From GCA-2715965 sp047608975 (lineage in GTDB: Bacteria > Verrucomicrobiota > Verrucomicrobiia > Limisphaerales > JAYPXF01), in assembly GCA_047608975.1 (NCBI GenBank), contig JBLFYM010000006.1, positions 1 through 64,000 of the forward strand: a stretch of DNA of 64,000 nucleotides, written 5' to 3'. Every line of letters starts with the position of its first letter. Position 1 is the first letter of the stretch. The notes below the pieces were generated by a model. That model made no database searches and was not told the origin of the DNA. It saw only the letters and a program-made list of their open reading frames with translations. Position numbers and translations under genes: made by a program. Shown here piece after piece: positions 45,578 through 54,121 of the stretch.

Positions 45578-46177
45578 ATGAATCCTGAGCCTCAATCCAC
45601 TCAATCCAGCTCGGGCGCAACGATTGCGCTGGCGCTGATCACTTCCGCTTTGCTCGTGCTGTTTCTTTGGAACCTGATAGGCAAGCCCGGACTCCCGGTG
45701 AGCCCGCCTGACTATGGCAACCTGCCCCTGGAAGATGGCAAAGGTCAGCGGATCAACCTCACTGACTATCAGGGCCCCATCATGTTGCACTTCTTCACTA
45801 CCTGGTGTGACCAATGTGAAACGATGGCACCGATGCTCACCGCCACGAGCAAAGCCATGTCGAACGACGTTCAGATCGTCGGTGTGTCATTGGACTTGAT
45901 TCCGGATTTTCAGTTGGGCGAGGCCAAACTTGAACCCGGCCCGCGCACAGTAGAAGTGAATCAATTCGTGAAACAGAACGGCGTGGATTATCCGATTCTA
46001 TTTGATCGCGACGGCAAATGCGCTGACGTGCTGGACGGGTATCAAGTCCCTGTTCACGTGGTGTTCGATTCGAACATGAACATGCTTCGACGTTTCACCG
46101 GCAAGCGAAGCGAAGAAAGCCTACGAGCTATTCTACGTGCTTGTGTCGAAGAAGACAGGAATCGGCAAGGGCTATGA
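45578..46177 (+). CDS. Membrane-anchored thioredoxin-like redoxin (TlpA/SCO type)
   Basis: A 199-residue protein with an N-terminal membrane helix (about 14-36) and an exported thioredoxin fold containing the active-site WCDQC. The middle carries VSLDLIPDF and the cis-Pro loop region VPVHVVF. Thiol-redox or metal-delivery function on Cys ligands of exported proteins would fit the metal locus. It overlaps the next redoxin gene by four bases (ATGA). Confidence 0.85.
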   Translation: MNPEPQSTQSSSGATIALALITSALLVLFLWNLIGKPGLPVSPPDYGNLPLEDGKGQRINLTDYQGPIMLHFFTTWCDQCETMAPMLTATSKAMSNDVQIVGVSLDLIPDFQLGEAKLEPGPRTVEVNQFVKQNGVDYPILFDRDGKCADVLDGYQVPVHVVFDSNMNMLRRFTGKRSEESLRAILRACVEEDRNRQGL

Positions 46178-47316
46178 CCATGGACGAACAACCTGCAAAA
46201 CCTAGATCCCGGGCATTCCGCATTCGCGTATCCATTCTCCTGCTGATTGGGCTTGTGGCGCTTACCCAACTTGGACGATTAAATCAGTACGCCGTCACCG
46301 AAGGCATCCTGCGATCCCATAGCCCGGACCCTGAGATTCTGCATCAACTTCTTGGCGACGCACCAAATCCTGGCCCGCTCATAGCCCGTATCTGGGAGAC
46401 GGAGAAACTCCCTCATCGCTGGGAGATTATCAATTACCTCAACCGCAATCTTGGAGCTCGACCGGAGCTCGTGCCGATCATTGGCAACCTTGTTTTGGAG
46501 GCTGCCAATGATCCCGATGTGACCCTGCGCCTCACCGCCTTGAACTTGCTTCGCGTACTCGATCACCCGGAATGGCAAGGCATTGCTCAAGCGGCCCTGA
46601 ATGATCCGGATCCAGTGGTAAACGACATCGCCCGCGCGGTACTGAAAGACGTCGACAGCGAAATCGAGGTCCCAGTGAAACAGTATCCACACGTGAATCA
46701 GGTTCGTGGTTCGCAGTTTGACCATCTCGGCTTCAACGACTTCGCTCACCAGCCGTACGCGCTCTCTCAGTTTGAGGGACGACCGATCCTCCTACACTTC
46801 TTTGCCACCTGGTCGCCAGAGTGTACTAAGGAAATTTCTGACTTGCTCGAACTCCGGAATATTGCCCCCTCCGAATTGATTATCTTAGGTGTGAATATTG
46901 ATGGCGTTCCCGGCATTCGCCATGATCACTGCGAGACCGACTGCGAGACCGACTGCGAGACCGACTGCGAGACCGACTGCGATCACGAGGAGGAGTGCGA
47001 ACACGACCACGGGTCAGCCACTCTCTCCAATATTTTCAAGACCGTCGAACGACACGTCATCATCAACGAATACAATTATCCAATCGTGTTCGATACCAAC
47101 GGCTTGGCCACCGCCCAACTTGAAGGCAGCGAACTTCCCGTGCACGTCCTCCTCGACTCCGATCATCACCTGCTTCGTCGCTATGCAGGAACACGCAGCG
47201 CCCGGATTCACGACCACATCCTCAGGACGCTGCTTGGAATCGAAGGAACTCCCGCGACAACAAATGAAATGAAACCCGTCCACACCGCATCTCCAGCAAA
47301 AAGCCAAGAACCATGA
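46174..47316 (+). CDS. HEAT-repeat/redoxin fusion with (CETD)4 metal-binding insert
   Basis: A 380-residue protein: membrane anchor (IRVSILLLIGLVALTQL), HEAT-like helical repeats (about 75-165), then a redoxin domain. Its active site is WSPEC, so the first Cys of the usual WCxxC is Ser and dithiol exchange is impossible. A loop insert reads HDHCETDCETDCETDC... and continues to CDHEEECEHDHG, encoded by four exact 12-base repeats (46929-46976). This Cys/His/Asp-rich loop is a candidate metal-binding site. The cis-Pro region LPVHVLL is retained. Function as a metal-binding partner of the intact redoxin upstream is inferred. Confidence 0.8.
   Translation: MTMDEQPAKPRSRAFRIRVSILLLIGLVALTQLGRLNQYAVTEGILRSHSPDPEILHQLLGDAPNPGPLIARIWETEKLPHRWEIINYLNRNLGARPELVPIIGNLVLEAANDPDVTLRLTALNLLRVLDHPEWQGIAQAALNDPDPVVNDIARAVLKDVDSEIEVPVKQYPHVNQVRGSQFDHLGFNDFAHQPYALSQFEGRPILLHFFATWSPECTKEISDLLELRNIAPSELIILGVNIDGVPGIRHDHCETDCETDCETDCETDCDHEEECEHDHGSATLSNIFKTVERHVIINEYNYPIVFDTNGLATAQLEGSELPVHVLLDSDHHLLRRYAGTRSARIHDHILRTLLGIEGTPATTNEMKPVHTASPAKSQEP
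46929..46976 (+). repeat. Four tandem 12-bp repeats (codons for Cys-Glu-Thr-Asp)
   Basis: Four perfect copies of TGCGAGACCGAC directly followed by a fifth TGC and the Asp/His/Glu-rich codons. The perfect identity suggests slippage or recent expansion, so the number of CETD units may vary between strains. Confidence 0.9.
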
Positions 47317-47807
47317 ACCTGGAACCGACACTGCAAGCCAATGGAACCGATCCTGGCGAGCCACCCACCAGCGCCCCCCGCTCGCGTTGGGACAGGCTTG
47401 GCTTCTTCGCATCATCGCTGTGCGCAGTTCATTGCGTGTGCATGCCGTGGCTGCTCCTGGCTTTGCCATTGCTGGCCGGCACTTGGCTGGTCGATCGCGA
47501 AATCGAACGTGGTTTCGTCGTTGCGTCCATTCTGCTGGCGACTGCATGCACCGTTGGAGGTTGCCGGACGCATGGGAAATGGTGGCTATTGGGATTGCTC
47601 GGAGCAGGTGCCACGACGCTGATAGGAGCACACGTGACCGCACCTCCCACCTGTTGTTCCGAACACCTGAGTTGGCCAAATGCGCTGGGTGCAGCGTTCG
47701 GTGGCACTCTCCTCGCCGCTACCCACTTCTTCAATCTCCGGCTGCAACGCGGGTGGGCTCCGCCATCCGGCAATCGTTGCGTGGGTACTGAATGTGGATG
47801 CGACTAA
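47313..47807 (+). CDS. MerC-family membrane protein
   Basis: A 164-residue protein with four membrane helices and the MerC-like start RLGFFASSLCAVHCVCMPWLLL, where Cys residues in the first helix could move a soft metal. Further Cys are in CTVGGC, APPTCCSEH and the C-terminal CVGTECGCD. MerC proteins were described as mercury importers, and related ones occur near zinc-responsive genes. The start overlaps the redoxin stop by four bases. Metal specificity unknown. Confidence 0.8.
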   Translation: MNLEPTLQANGTDPGEPPTSAPRSRWDRLGFFASSLCAVHCVCMPWLLLALPLLAGTWLVDREIERGFVVASILLATACTVGGCRTHGKWWLLGLLGAGATTLIGAHVTAPPTCCSEHLSWPNALGAAFGGTLLAATHFFNLRLQRGWAPPSGNRCVGTECGCD

Positions 47808-47813
47808 GCTGAC

Positions 47814-48590
47814 ATGAAAAAGATCTGGGCCATTGCGCGAATTGCATTGTTGGAAATGCTACGCCGTAAGGATGTTTACGTCGTCATCCTCCTCGCTGCC
47901 GTGCTCACCGTACTGGCGGCTTCCGTAAATTTCTTCAACGATGACCGAATCGTAAGATACCTTCGCGAAGTCAGCCTCACGCTGGTTTGGATCGGCTCGC
48001 TGGTGCTGGCCGTGATTTCCATTGCCCGCCAATTGCCAAACGAACACTCCAACAAAACTATCCAACCGCTGCTTGCCAAACCCATCAGCCGCGCCCAACT
48101 ACTGCTCGGTAAATTTGTGGGCTGTTGGCTGGCCAACGGCTTGGCGTTGTTGATCCTGTATTTTCTGTTTTTATCGGCCAGTTCCTTGAAAGGCGGGCAA
48201 ATCTCCACCGTGGGTTGCCTCCAGGCGTTCTTCCTGCACTGGTTGTTTCTTGCAATCGTGATCTCGGGCGCATTGCTCGGCTCACTGATATTCACTGCGC
48301 CTTCTTCCAACGCGGTTATTGCCCTTATCACCACCGGGGGACTGCTCTTCGTCGCGCAGCACCTGAACAAGATAGCCCTACGAATGGAGGAACCTGCGCG
48401 GACTCTTCTGTATGGAAGCTATTACTTGGTCCCTCATCTGGAATGGTACGACACCCGCCTCCTAATCATCCACAATTGGCCCCCGATCTCTTTCACCGCG
48501 ATCCTGATCGCCATCGCGTACGCCGCGCTCTATTCGGGGATTCTTATCTTGGTGGCAATTCTGATTTACCGCCGAAAGACGTTCAACTGA
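47814..48590 (+). CDS. ABC-2 type permease, second copy
   Basis: A 258-residue six-helix permease paralogous to the one at 42623-43450 (shared LPNEHSNKTIQPLLAKPISR-type motif). No ATPase gene accompanies it on this strand, so it may use the ATPase at 43440. It is the last gene of the GTPase-redoxin-redoxin-MerC-permease unit; a gap of 76 bases follows before the TonB module. Confidence 0.85.
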   Translation: MKKIWAIARIALLEMLRRKDVYVVILLAAVLTVLAASVNFFNDDRIVRYLREVSLTLVWIGSLVLAVISIARQLPNEHSNKTIQPLLAKPISRAQLLLGKFVGCWLANGLALLILYFLFLSASSLKGGQISTVGCLQAFFLHWLFLAIVISGALLGSLIFTAPSSNAVIALITTGGLLFVAQHLNKIALRMEEPARTLLYGSYYLVPHLEWYDTRLLIIHNWPPISFTAILIAIAYAALYSGILILVAILIYRRKTFN

Positions 48591-48666
48591 CTGTCCCACA
48601 CTCGTCGACTAAAATAAATTCAAGGTTGAACTACCAGTGCGAAAGTTGAGTTAATCTACCCGTCGC

Positions 48667-49452
48667 ATGCTGTCTCGAAGACACATCCTAATTCTGACGA
48701 TAATCTGCCTCTCTCTGGTGGGAACGGTTCGACGCGCGTATTCAGCAGAAGCGAATGATGCCGGGCGTTTCGAGGCCGCGCGCCAGACCACGATTCAGTG
48801 GATGCAGACCCGCAAGGCGATCAACAAGACGATTCGCGATTGGGCGGATCAGAAACAATCCTTGGAGCTGACGACCGAACTGCTGAACAAGGAGATCGAC
48901 GTTCTCGATAAGCAGATCAAGCAGGCAAAGGATGCGAGCGCTGGAAGCCAGACGTCGCGCGAGGAACTCGAATCCAAGCTCAGGAGTCGAAGCCAATTGC
49001 TCGACTACGCTGCCAGGCGTCTGAGTTCGATCGAGACGAAGATCGCCGGAATGACCGACATGTTCCCGGCGGTGCTGAAGGAACTCGTCGCTCCCTCAAT
49101 GCGCAAATTCCCCAAGGCCGACACGCAATCACAGATTCCGGTTTCGCAGCGACTGCAGAACCTGCTCACCGTTTTCAACGAAATCGAGAAGTTCAATGCG
49201 CAGTTCACCGTCACTCCCGAGATGCACGGTTTGAATGGCACGCAGGTCAGGGTGCAGGTGTTGTATCTCGGTTTGGCTCAAGCCTTTTACGTGAGCAAGA
49301 GCGGGAAGCTTGGGGGCGTAGGTCGCCCCGGTGCAGACGGATGGATCTGGACACCCAACAACAAGATCGCGGCTGACATTTCACGGGCGATCCGCGTGTT
49401 CAAAGAACAAGCCGCTCCATCTGTGGTAAATCTGCCAGTGGAGTTGAAATGA
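48667..49452 (+). CDS. DUF3450 exported coiled-coil protein of the TonB module
   Basis: A 261-residue protein with a signal segment (ILILTIICLSLVGTVRRAYSAEA), a long coiled coil (about 50-120) and a C-terminal domain with YLGLAQAFYVSKSGK. This DUF3450 pattern is regularly found before the TtpC/ExbB genes of TonB2-type systems, as in Vibrio. It overlaps the next gene by four bases. Its role is thought to support the proton-channel complex. Confidence 0.85.
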   Translation: MLSRRHILILTIICLSLVGTVRRAYSAEANDAGRFEAARQTTIQWMQTRKAINKTIRDWADQKQSLELTTELLNKEIDVLDKQIKQAKDASAGSQTSREELESKLRSRSQLLDYAARRLSSIETKIAGMTDMFPAVLKELVAPSMRKFPKADTQSQIPVSQRLQNLLTVFNEIEKFNAQFTVTPEMHGLNGTQVRVQVLYLGLAQAFYVSKSGKLGGVGRPGADGWIWTPNNKIAADISRAIRVFKEQAAPSVVNLPVELK

Positions 49453-50858
49453 AGCCGATCATGCAAATCAGTTTGGTTTTATTGCTCGCGCTCGGAACTT
49501 TCGCGTCGATTGGGCACGCTGCGGAAGCTTCATTTGATGGTGCCTCAGCCTCTGTGCAAGCCGACCTTCGCTCCGCCCAAAAAGAACTCACCGATCTCAA
49601 TCGAAAGATTGCGAACGAGAAGCTGCCACTCGCCCGGAAGGTGACCGAGCTGGAATCTTCGACCGCCACCAAACGTGGGGAATTGGAGGCTGCCCGCGCC
49701 CAAGCCCGAGATGCGAAGGAAAGCATCAGCGGCTTGGAATCCGAAAAGGACACCGCCGATCAGGAAGTCGAGTTCGTCACCAGTTCGCTCGCCGAATTCG
49801 GACACTTTCTCGAAACCAAGATTCATATCAGCGAACTCCGTCAATATGAGGAAGTCATCGAGCAAGCCGAGTCGGTGGCCGACGACGTAAACCTCTCCGA
49901 TCGTGAACGCCTCGACAAACAACTCGCGCTGCTCGACAAGGCAGCCGACCGCATCGGCGAACTCATGGGGGGGCAGATCTTCGAGGGTCAGGCGCTGTCG
50001 GCCGAAGGTGAGTTGGACCAAGGGCGCTTCGCGCTCGCCGGACCGGTTGCTGTTTTCGCAGGAAAGGCCTACGGCAATGTCGGTGTCGCGCAGTTGGAAG
50101 TGAACACCCTCGACGCCGTGATCATTCCGATCAACGGCGGCCACACCAACCAACTTCGTGAACTCGCCCAAAGCGGCAAAGGCCTGTTTCCCATCGATGC
50201 ATCCGGCGGCCGCGCGCTGCAGATCCAAGAAAGACAGGAAACCTTCGAGGAACACTTACGAAAAGGCGGAGTGGTCATGATTCCAATCCTCGCGCTCGCC
50301 GTGCTGGCGGGCTTGATGGGCATCATCAAATGGGTGCAAGTCGGTTGGCTCCGTGCACCGCTACCGCAAGACGTTGAGCTCATCCTCAAACAACTCGCGA
50401 CGGATCAAAAAGCGAAAGCCATCGATCATGCCCGCTCCCTGAAGGGGCCCGCTGGGAATCTCCTCGAAACGGCCATCAACAACGCGAACCAGAAGAAGGA
50501 GTTGTTGGAAGAAATGCTCTACGAGCGCGTCCTGCACATCCGCCCGCGATTGGAACGCTGGCTTCCTTTCATTGGCCTCACTGCCGCGATCGCCCCGCTG
50601 CTCGGATTGCTTGGAACCGTCACCGGCATGATCAACACCTTCAAGCTGATCACCATGTTCGGCACCGGCGACGCCAAAACGCTCTCCAGCGGAATTTCCG
50701 AAGCGCTCGTCACGACCGAGTGCGGCCTCATCGTCGCAGTCACGGCCCTGCTCATTCACGCCTTTCTAACCCGCCGAATTCGCGGCTTCATCACCAGTCT
50801 GGAACAAGCCGCGGTCGGATTCGTCAACGGCCTCGCCCTAAGCCGCGATGATCAATGA
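49449..50858 (+). CDS. TtpC-like MotA/TolQ/ExbB protein with N-terminal coiled coil
   Basis: A 469-residue protein: signal segment, extended coiled coil (about 35-150), a periplasmic domain, then a MotA/TolQ/ExbB channel domain with three helices (GVVMIPILALAVLAGLMGI; WLPFIGLTAAIAPLLGLLGT; ALVTTECGLIVAVTALLIH). This is the layout of TtpC in Vibrio TonB2 systems, where it is needed in addition to ExbB. It overlaps the DUF3450 gene by four and the ExbB gene by eleven bases, so the whole module is translationally coupled. Confidence 0.88.
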   Translation: MKPIMQISLVLLLALGTFASIGHAAEASFDGASASVQADLRSAQKELTDLNRKIANEKLPLARKVTELESSTATKRGELEAARAQARDAKESISGLESEKDTADQEVEFVTSSLAEFGHFLETKIHISELRQYEEVIEQAESVADDVNLSDRERLDKQLALLDKAADRIGELMGGQIFEGQALSAEGELDQGRFALAGPVAVFAGKAYGNVGVAQLEVNTLDAVIIPINGGHTNQLRELAQSGKGLFPIDASGGRALQIQERQETFEEHLRKGGVVMIPILALAVLAGLMGIIKWVQVGWLRAPLPQDVELILKQLATDQKAKAIDHARSLKGPAGNLLETAINNANQKKELLEEMLYERVLHIRPRLERWLPFIGLTAAIAPLLGLLGTVTGMINTFKLITMFGTGDAKTLSSGISEALVTTECGLIVAVTALLIHAFLTRRIRGFITSLEQAAVGFVNGLALSRDDQ

Positions 50859-51444
50859 CTTTCATCAACATGGCCTTTTGCACGCCTGGCATGACGGCGG
50901 CTGTGTGTTGATCCCGCTTTTCTTGCTGGCGCTCTTCATCGGCTATCACGTTTCCGAGATGCTCATCTACTTTGCACGCAGTGACTGCAAAGACTCGGAG
51001 AATACGAAGTGGAACGACTGGATCAAACAACCCGATCAAGCCCAGGGAGAAGGGGGCGAAATCATCCGTTACTCTCAAGCAGGCCCGCAGAATGCCTGGT
51101 CCGTGCGTGAACGATTTCTCGCCGTGCGCTCCGCCCGACTTCCACGCCTCAATCAGCGGCTCGTCATGTTGAGTGTTGCCGTCACCGCGGCGCCACTGCT
51201 GGGTTTGCTCGGCACGGTACTCGGAATGTTGGAAACATTCGAAGCCATCGGTGAAACCAGCGGCAACACTTTGGACCGGATGTCGCACGGAATCTCCGAA
51301 GCCCTGATCACCACCGAAGTCGGATTGATCATCGCGGTCACCGGCTTCTTCGGACTCTACCTGGTGCGCCGCCAACGAAATCGTTTCCGCGAATTCCTCT
51401 ACCACCTCGAAAACCTCACACTGCAGCACTGCCAGCAAAGCTGA
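50848..51444 (+). CDS. exbB: ExbB proton-channel protein
   Basis: A 198-residue ExbB/TolQ family protein with the conserved sequence APLLGLLGTVLGMLETFEAI and ALITTEVGLIIAVTGFF. It forms the inner-membrane pentamer that uses the proton gradient to drive TonB. The ExbD gene starts two bases after its stop, and upstream overlap with the TtpC-like gene is eleven bases. Confidence 0.93.
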   Translation: MINDFHQHGLLHAWHDGGCVLIPLFLLALFIGYHVSEMLIYFARSDCKDSENTKWNDWIKQPDQAQGEGGEIIRYSQAGPQNAWSVRERFLAVRSARLPRLNQRLVMLSVAVTAAPLLGLLGTVLGMLETFEAIGETSGNTLDRMSHGISEALITTEVGLIIAVTGFFGLYLVRRQRNRFREFLYHLENLTLQHCQQS

Positions 51445-51446
51445 CC

Positions 51447-51857
51447 ATGCAAAGCCGTCGTTATCTCGAAGAAGAGGAGGAACGCAACGAGGTCAACATC
51501 TCGCCGTTGATCGACATGGTTTTTATCCTGTTGATCTTCTTCATCGTCACGACGGTCTTCGTGGAAGAAACCGGTATCGACGTCGACAAACCGGTTGCCA
51601 ATACCGCGCGGCAATTGGAGAAAAAGTCCATCCTGATCGCGCTCAGTGCCAGCGGACAGATCGTCTACGGCGGACGCGAAATCGGTATTCAAGGCGTGCG
51701 CGCCGTCGTCACCCGTCTTTGCGAAAAGCAGGCCATGCCGGTAATCCTCCAGGCCGACAAAAGCGTTCACGCCGACCTCATCGTTTCCGTGATGGACGAA
51801 GCCAAAGCCGGTGGAGCCAACCAGATCAGTCTCTCCACGGACTCTCCGGGAAGTTGA
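51447..51857 (+). CDS. exbD: ExbD
   Basis: A 136-residue ExbD/TolR protein: short cytoplasmic N-terminus, one membrane helix with the proton-carrying Asp in NISPLIDMVFILLIFFIV, and a periplasmic domain (VILQADKSVHADLIVSVMDEAK). Works with ExbB and TonB. It is followed by the TonB gene after three bases. Confidence 0.95.
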   Translation: MQSRRYLEEEEERNEVNISPLIDMVFILLIFFIVTTVFVEETGIDVDKPVANTARQLEKKSILIALSASGQIVYGGREIGIQGVRAVVTRLCEKQAMPVILQADKSVHADLIVSVMDEAKAGGANQISLSTDSPGS

Positions 51858-51860
51858 ACC

Positions 51861-52565
51861 ATGACCGCGAATTCCCCAGCAACTGAAGCGAACGCGGTGT
51901 ATCACGCACCACCCCAGCGTGGTCTGCCATTGGCCTCGGCTTTGGTCGCGACCGCGTTTGCTGGCGGCATCTTCATTGCGTTTGCCGTCTTCCAGGTTCA
52001 GCCGGTTGAACCCGAAGTTCAGGAAAAGGCCCGGCTCTTCGCGGTCGTCGAGAATCCACCTCCGCCCGTCAAGCAACCGCCGCCGCCGAAAAAGGATCAA
52101 CGGGTCGAAGACACGCTCCAGGTTCAGGTCAAACCCGATCTGCAGGTACCGGTTCCGCCACTCAAGCTCAACCAGCTCAACGTAAAGCTCGTTCCTGACT
52201 TCAACACCAGGCTCGCCGGAAACTTCGACCTGAATTTCCAATCCGTTGGGCCAGGTGTATCCAATTTCGAAGTCTTCGATCTCAGTGAAGTCGACGACCA
52301 GCCCCGAGCGCTCTTTGTTCCGCGTCCGACCTATCCCGTTTCGCTCCGCAAGTCCGGCATCTCCGGGCGGGTCATTATTCAATGCATCATCGATTCCGAG
52401 GGCAGTCCGCGAGATCTCAGCATTTACCAATCGACCCATCGAGCCTTCAACGCAGCGGCCTTGAATGCCATCAACAAGGCCCGTTTCCAAGCCGCCACCA
52501 AGGGCGGGAGAGCCGTCGCCTCGCACGCACAAATTCCATTCCGCTTCGAAGCTCCAGGGAAATGA
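51861..52565 (+). CDS. tonB: TonB energy transducer
   Basis: A 234-residue TonB: N-terminal membrane helix (about 22-44), Pro-rich spacer (VVENPPPPVKQPPPPKKDQR) and a C-terminal TonB domain with FVPRPTYPVSLRKSGISGRVIIQ and FNAAALNAINKARF. It contacts the TonB box of outer-membrane receptors; the ZnuD-like receptor in this locus is the obvious client. Overlaps the TPR gene by four bases. Confidence 0.93.
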   Translation: MTANSPATEANAVYHAPPQRGLPLASALVATAFAGGIFIAFAVFQVQPVEPEVQEKARLFAVVENPPPPVKQPPPPKKDQRVEDTLQVQVKPDLQVPVPPLKLNQLNVKLVPDFNTRLAGNFDLNFQSVGPGVSNFEVFDLSEVDDQPRALFVPRPTYPVSLRKSGISGRVIIQCIIDSEGSPRDLSIYQSTHRAFNAAALNAINKARFQAATKGGRAVASHAQIPFRFEAPGK

Positions 52566-53914
52566 GAATCCTCCGTCACATCCTCCTGATCGCACTGATC
52601 GCCCTCCCCGCCAAGGCAATCGATCTCGATTTGAGCCAGGTATTTCGAACTCCGGAATTCAAAGCCCGCTTCGCTGCCAGCTACGGATTCAACTCCTCCG
52701 TCGAACCGACCATCACGCAGGAAGAAAAGCAGCTCCTCGAAGAAGTCGCAGGCATCTTGGCGACGAACATGCCAGTAGCCAGTATCCGGCTGCTCAAAGC
52801 CACCACCGCCAATTCAAGCGCCGCCCTGGACTTCACCCTCGGCAACTTCCTCTTCCAACAGAACAAGCTGGAAGATGCAGCCGCTCAATACCGTATCGCA
52901 TTGAAGAAGATGCCCGACTTCCTGCGAGCCCACAAAAACCTCGCACTCATCCAATTCCAACAAGCTGATTACAAGAATTCACTGGCCTCCCTCCTCAAGT
53001 CACTCGCTCTCGGCGAAGTCGACGAAATGACCTATGGACTGATCGGGCATTGCCACTTCCGCCTCGGACACAATGCCTCCGCCGAATCCGCCTACCGCCG
53101 CGCTCTGATATTTGGTCCCAACAACGAAAATTGGAAACAAGGCCTCGCCAGCACCCTGATCGAACAACGCCGTTACGCCGAAGCGGCGACCTGGCTGGAG
53201 GAACTCCTTGTGCTCAAGCCCGATCGCCCCGACCTCTGGCTCGCCCAAGCCGACACCTATCTCGGTCGTGAAGATATCGATCGAGCTGCTGCCAACTATG
53301 AACTGCTCCGTCGCATGGGCAAAGCCAGCGCTGGCAGCCTCCTGAATCTGGGCGACATCTACGTCAACCAAGGCCTTCCAAAGACCGCCGTGGACACCTA
53401 CGTTGAAGCCTTGTCCAACCCGCCGCTCCCCGACCTCCACCGTATGATCCGCGTCGCACGGGTCATTCTCGAGCAACAACACCCAAAAGCTTCCAGTCGC
53501 TTGGTCACGGCCTTGGAGCAATCCTATCCGTCCAAAACCGAAGATCTTCTACGTTTGAAATCTCGCATTGCCTTTAGCCAAGGAGATTCCACTGCCGCCA
53601 CGGCCACGCTCGAATCCCTCCTCGAGCAAAACCCTACCGACGGCGAAACCCTGATCCTCTTGGGCGACCACTACGCCGTCCACGAAGAGAAAGAAAAACA
53701 AGAACGCGCTGCGCTCCTCTACGAACGCGCCTCCCGCATCGATGGCTTCGCCGCCCGCGCCATGGTAAAGCAAGCGATCATGCTCGTCCGCCGCAATCAG
53801 TTCGAGAAAGCAGTGCTGCTCCTGAAGAACGCACAGGCGATCGATCCCAAGCCAAACGTCGCCGAGTACCTGGATCGACTCACGCGGGTCCTTGCCATAT
53901 CCGACCAACCTTGA
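52562..53914 (+). CDS. Exported TPR protein ending the TonB module
   Basis: A 450-residue protein starting at ATG 52562 (MRILRHILLIALIALPAKAI), with about ten TPR repeats, among them ALDFTLGNFLFQQNKLEDAA and YRIALKKMPDFLRAHKNLAL. TPR proteins close the DUF3450-TtpC-ExbB-ExbD-TonB gene set in Vibrio TonB2 systems as well, so it belongs to the module. Its exact role is unknown. Confidence 0.85.
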   Translation: MRILRHILLIALIALPAKAIDLDLSQVFRTPEFKARFAASYGFNSSVEPTITQEEKQLLEEVAGILATNMPVASIRLLKATTANSSAALDFTLGNFLFQQNKLEDAAAQYRIALKKMPDFLRAHKNLALIQFQQADYKNSLASLLKSLALGEVDEMTYGLIGHCHFRLGHNASAESAYRRALIFGPNNENWKQGLASTLIEQRRYAEAATWLEELLVLKPDRPDLWLAQADTYLGREDIDRAAANYELLRRMGKASAGSLLNLGDIYVNQGLPKTAVDTYVEALSNPPLPDLHRMIRVARVILEQQHPKASSRLVTALEQSYPSKTEDLLRLKSRIAFSQGDSTAATATLESLLEQNPTDGETLILLGDHYAVHEEKEKQERAALLYERASRIDGFAARAMVKQAIMLVRRNQFEKAVLLLKNAQAIDPKPNVAEYLDRLTRVLAISDQP

Positions 53915-54121
53915 GCGTCCGCACAGAACCGAGGCACGGTTGATTTGGATCGCTGACACAGGCCCGGCCGCCGTAGGCCTACTCGGACTCCTCTTTGTCG
54001 TGGTCCATACCACCGGATTCCTCTGGAGACGTCTGGGAAGCGGCGTCGCCCTTGATTGACCATCGTTCGCGTGGGTATCCAAATCCGTGCGTTTGAAAAC
54101 TCATCATTCCACAGATTCAGT

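Noticed and set aside
46929..46980. Short tandem repeat as a CRISPR or iteron array
   Set aside because: The repeat is 12 bases, in frame and coding for CETD within a redoxin.
53940..54059. Short plus-strand frame with a hydrophobic stretch (AAVGLLGLLFVVVHTTGFLW) after the TPR gene
   Set aside because: Only 39 codons from a TTG start, no ribosome site and no family match; possible by chance in GC-rich DNA.
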